Below, piece by piece: positions 4,985-5,875 of a DNA stretch of 5,875 nucleotides. How positions within the stretch are numbered: position 1 is the first letter of the stretch; each line of letters opens with the position of its first letter. Source of the stretch: Phycisphaerales bacterium UBA2266 (GTDB lineage Bacteria; Planctomycetota; Phycisphaerae; Sedimentisphaerales; Anaerobacaceae). A program made the position numbers and the translations under genes. The stretch spans positions 1 through 5,875 of the forward strand of contig DDXG01000189.1 of the NCBI GenBank assembly GCA_002347125.1, in the 5' to 3' direction. The notes under the pieces are model-generated. The model saw only the letters and a program-made list of their open reading frames with translations. It had not been told where the DNA came from and ran no database searches.

Positions 4985-5569
4985 ATGTCTGATAGAATTG
5001 CGAAGATTCAGCGAAAGACGCAGGAAACGGACATCTCCTGCGAGTTGAACCTCGACGGCGTCGGCCGGTACGAGATCGACACGGGGGTTGGGTTCCTCGA
5101 CCACATGCTTACGCACCTGAGCAAGCATGGGCGGATCGACATGACGGTGCGGGCCAGCGGCGACCTTGAGGTGGACGCCCACCACACGGTCGAGGATATC
5201 GGCATCTGCCTAGGGCAGTGCCTGGCCGATGCACTGGCCGACAAGAAGGGCATCGCCCGATACGGGCACAGTTCGGTGCCGATGGAGGATGCGCTGGCGA
5301 ATGTCGCTATTGACCTTTCGGGTCGGCCGTCATGCGTCTACAACGCGCAGTACCGAACCGACAAGATCGGGGATTTCGACGTTCAGTGCATTGAGGAACT
5401 GCTCCGCAGCCTGTCCAACAACGGCCGGTTCAATCTGCACGTGAATGTTCCTTACGGTACGAACAGCCACCATATCGCCGAGGCGATCTTCAAGGCGATT
5501 GGCCAGGCGATGGCGGCGGCCGTCAGGATTACCGGGGCGGATGTGCCAAGCACGAAGGGTATCTTGTGA
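4985..5569 (+). CDS. hisB: Imidazoleglycerol-phosphate dehydratase (monofunctional)
   Basis: The enzyme dehydrates imidazole-glycerol phosphate to imidazole-acetol phosphate (step 6), the substrate of the HisC encoded just upstream. The protein has 194 residues, the usual size of a monofunctional IGPD; the histidinol-phosphate phosphatase domain found in E. coli HisB is absent, so that step must be encoded elsewhere. Family motifs are GVGFLDHML (34-42), EVDAHHTVED (62-71) and SHHIAEAIFK (161-170), which supply the His/Glu ligands of the two Mn ions, plus DLSGRP (110-115), H152 and the terminal STKGIL. The segment usually written PMDEAL reads PMEDAL here (99-104), an acidic-pair swap. ATG 4985 has GGGAG 5 nt upstream and starts 2 nt after the hisC stop; its TGA overlaps the ispF GTG. 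It is probably co-transcribed from the hisC promoter. Confidence 0.97.
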   Translation: MSDRIAKIQRKTQETDISCELNLDGVGRYEIDTGVGFLDHMLTHLSKHGRIDMTVRASGDLEVDAHHTVEDIGICLGQCLADALADKKGIARYGHSSVPMEDALANVAIDLSGRPSCVYNAQYRTDKIGDFDVQCIEELLRSLSNNGRFNLHVNVPYGTNSHHIAEAIFKAIGQAMAAAVRITGADVPSTKGIL

Positions 5570-5875
5570 TCGGCGACACCGAAGACGATTATCGCGTGGG
5601 GATCGGCACCGACATCCACCGGCTCGTCGAGGGCCGCAAGCTGATGCTCGGAGGCGTGCAGGTTCCGTATCCGCTGGGCCTGGCCGGACACAGCGACGGC
5701 GACGCGGTGCTCCACGCCGTCATCGACGCCCTGGTGGGGGCCTGCGGGATGGGTGATATCGGAATGCTCTTTCCCGATACGGATGAACGGCTCAAGGACG
5801 TCGACAGCAAGGACCTGCTCTACGTCGTGCGGGAGAAGCTGGAAGAGAAGAAGTGGCGGGTGATCAACGTGGATG
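5566..5875 (+). CDS. ispF: 2-C-methyl-D-erythritol 2,4-cyclodiphosphate synthase (3' partial)
   Basis: IspF converts CDP-methylerythritol 2-phosphate to 2-C-methyl-D-erythritol 2,4-cyclodiphosphate plus CMP in the cytoplasmic MEP pathway to isoprenoids. The window shows 103 codons of an expected 160 or so, open to the edge. The sequence reads VGIGTDIHRL (11-20), LAGHSDGDAVLHAVIDALVG (39-58), then GDIGMLFPDTD (63-73), all classic IspF. D16, H18 and H50 match the zinc ligands D8, H10 and H42 of the E. coli enzyme, and H42 matches its H34. The start GTG 5566 overlaps the hisB stop (GTGA), with AAGGG at 5555-5559, 6 nt upstream. It gives an N-terminal extension of 8 residues over E. coli IspF. 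An internal GTG at 5596 is possible but has no comparable ribosome site. The overlap implies translational coupling to hisB. Confidence 0.95.
   Translation, partial: MIGDTEDDYRVGIGTDIHRLVEGRKLMLGGVQVPYPLGLAGHSDGDAVLHAVIDALVGACGMGDIGMLFPDTDERLKDVDSKDLLYVVREKLEEKKWRVINVD

Overview
The window looks like chromosomal DNA from a member of the Planctomycetota, most likely class Phycisphaerae (Sedimentisphaerales-like). The evidence is the two secreted right-handed beta-helix proteins. They start a mature domain with an 'IYVDDDA'-type motif, carry Pmp-like FxxN / GGA[V/I] repeats, and end with a 'SPCIDAGDP ... VNMGAYGGT ... AGDINGDC' module followed by one dockerin-like calcium loop. This combination is familiar from that group. 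The taxonomic call is inference from protein style; no rRNA is present.

Region 1 (1-3295, + strand) holds two tandem paralogous genes for large exported beta-helix proteins. The first is cut off at its 5' end by the window edge. The second begins inside the stop codon of the first (ATGA overlap) behind a good GGAGG ribosome binding site, so the two are probably co-translated. Their N-terminal and C-terminal parts are closely related, while the repeat-rich middles differ strongly in length and sequence.

Region 2 (3296-3929) has no convincing intact gene, but it contains a stack of mobile-element remains. (a) A 10-bp tandem repeat and an imperfect GTATAC-type palindrome resemble REP flanks. 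(b) A 132-bp element has perfect 17-bp terminal inverted repeats and a 12-bp target duplication, and its ends resemble IS4; it is a non-autonomous, MITE-like insertion. (c) The decayed N-terminus of a REP-associated tyrosine transposase (RAYT, Y1_Tnp family) has a lost ATG, a frameshift and an in-frame stop. (d) A GC-rich REP-like hairpin lies downstream. The MITE sits within the probable REP leader of the RAYT relic, so this is a nested insertion. The region ends in a strong sigma70-type promoter (TTGGAT-18-TATAAT).

Region 3 (3930-5875, + strand) is a tight housekeeping operon. hisC (GTG start) is followed after 2 nt by a monofunctional hisB, which overlaps by 4 nt (GTGA) with ispF, cut off by the window end. 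HisB and HisC catalyse consecutive steps of histidine synthesis (IGP to imidazole-acetol phosphate to histidinol phosphate). IspF acts in the unrelated MEP isoprenoid pathway and seems to be translationally coupled to hisB.

The most unusual part is the nested mobile-element relic region. I did not find a convincing new defence or other multi-gene system here.
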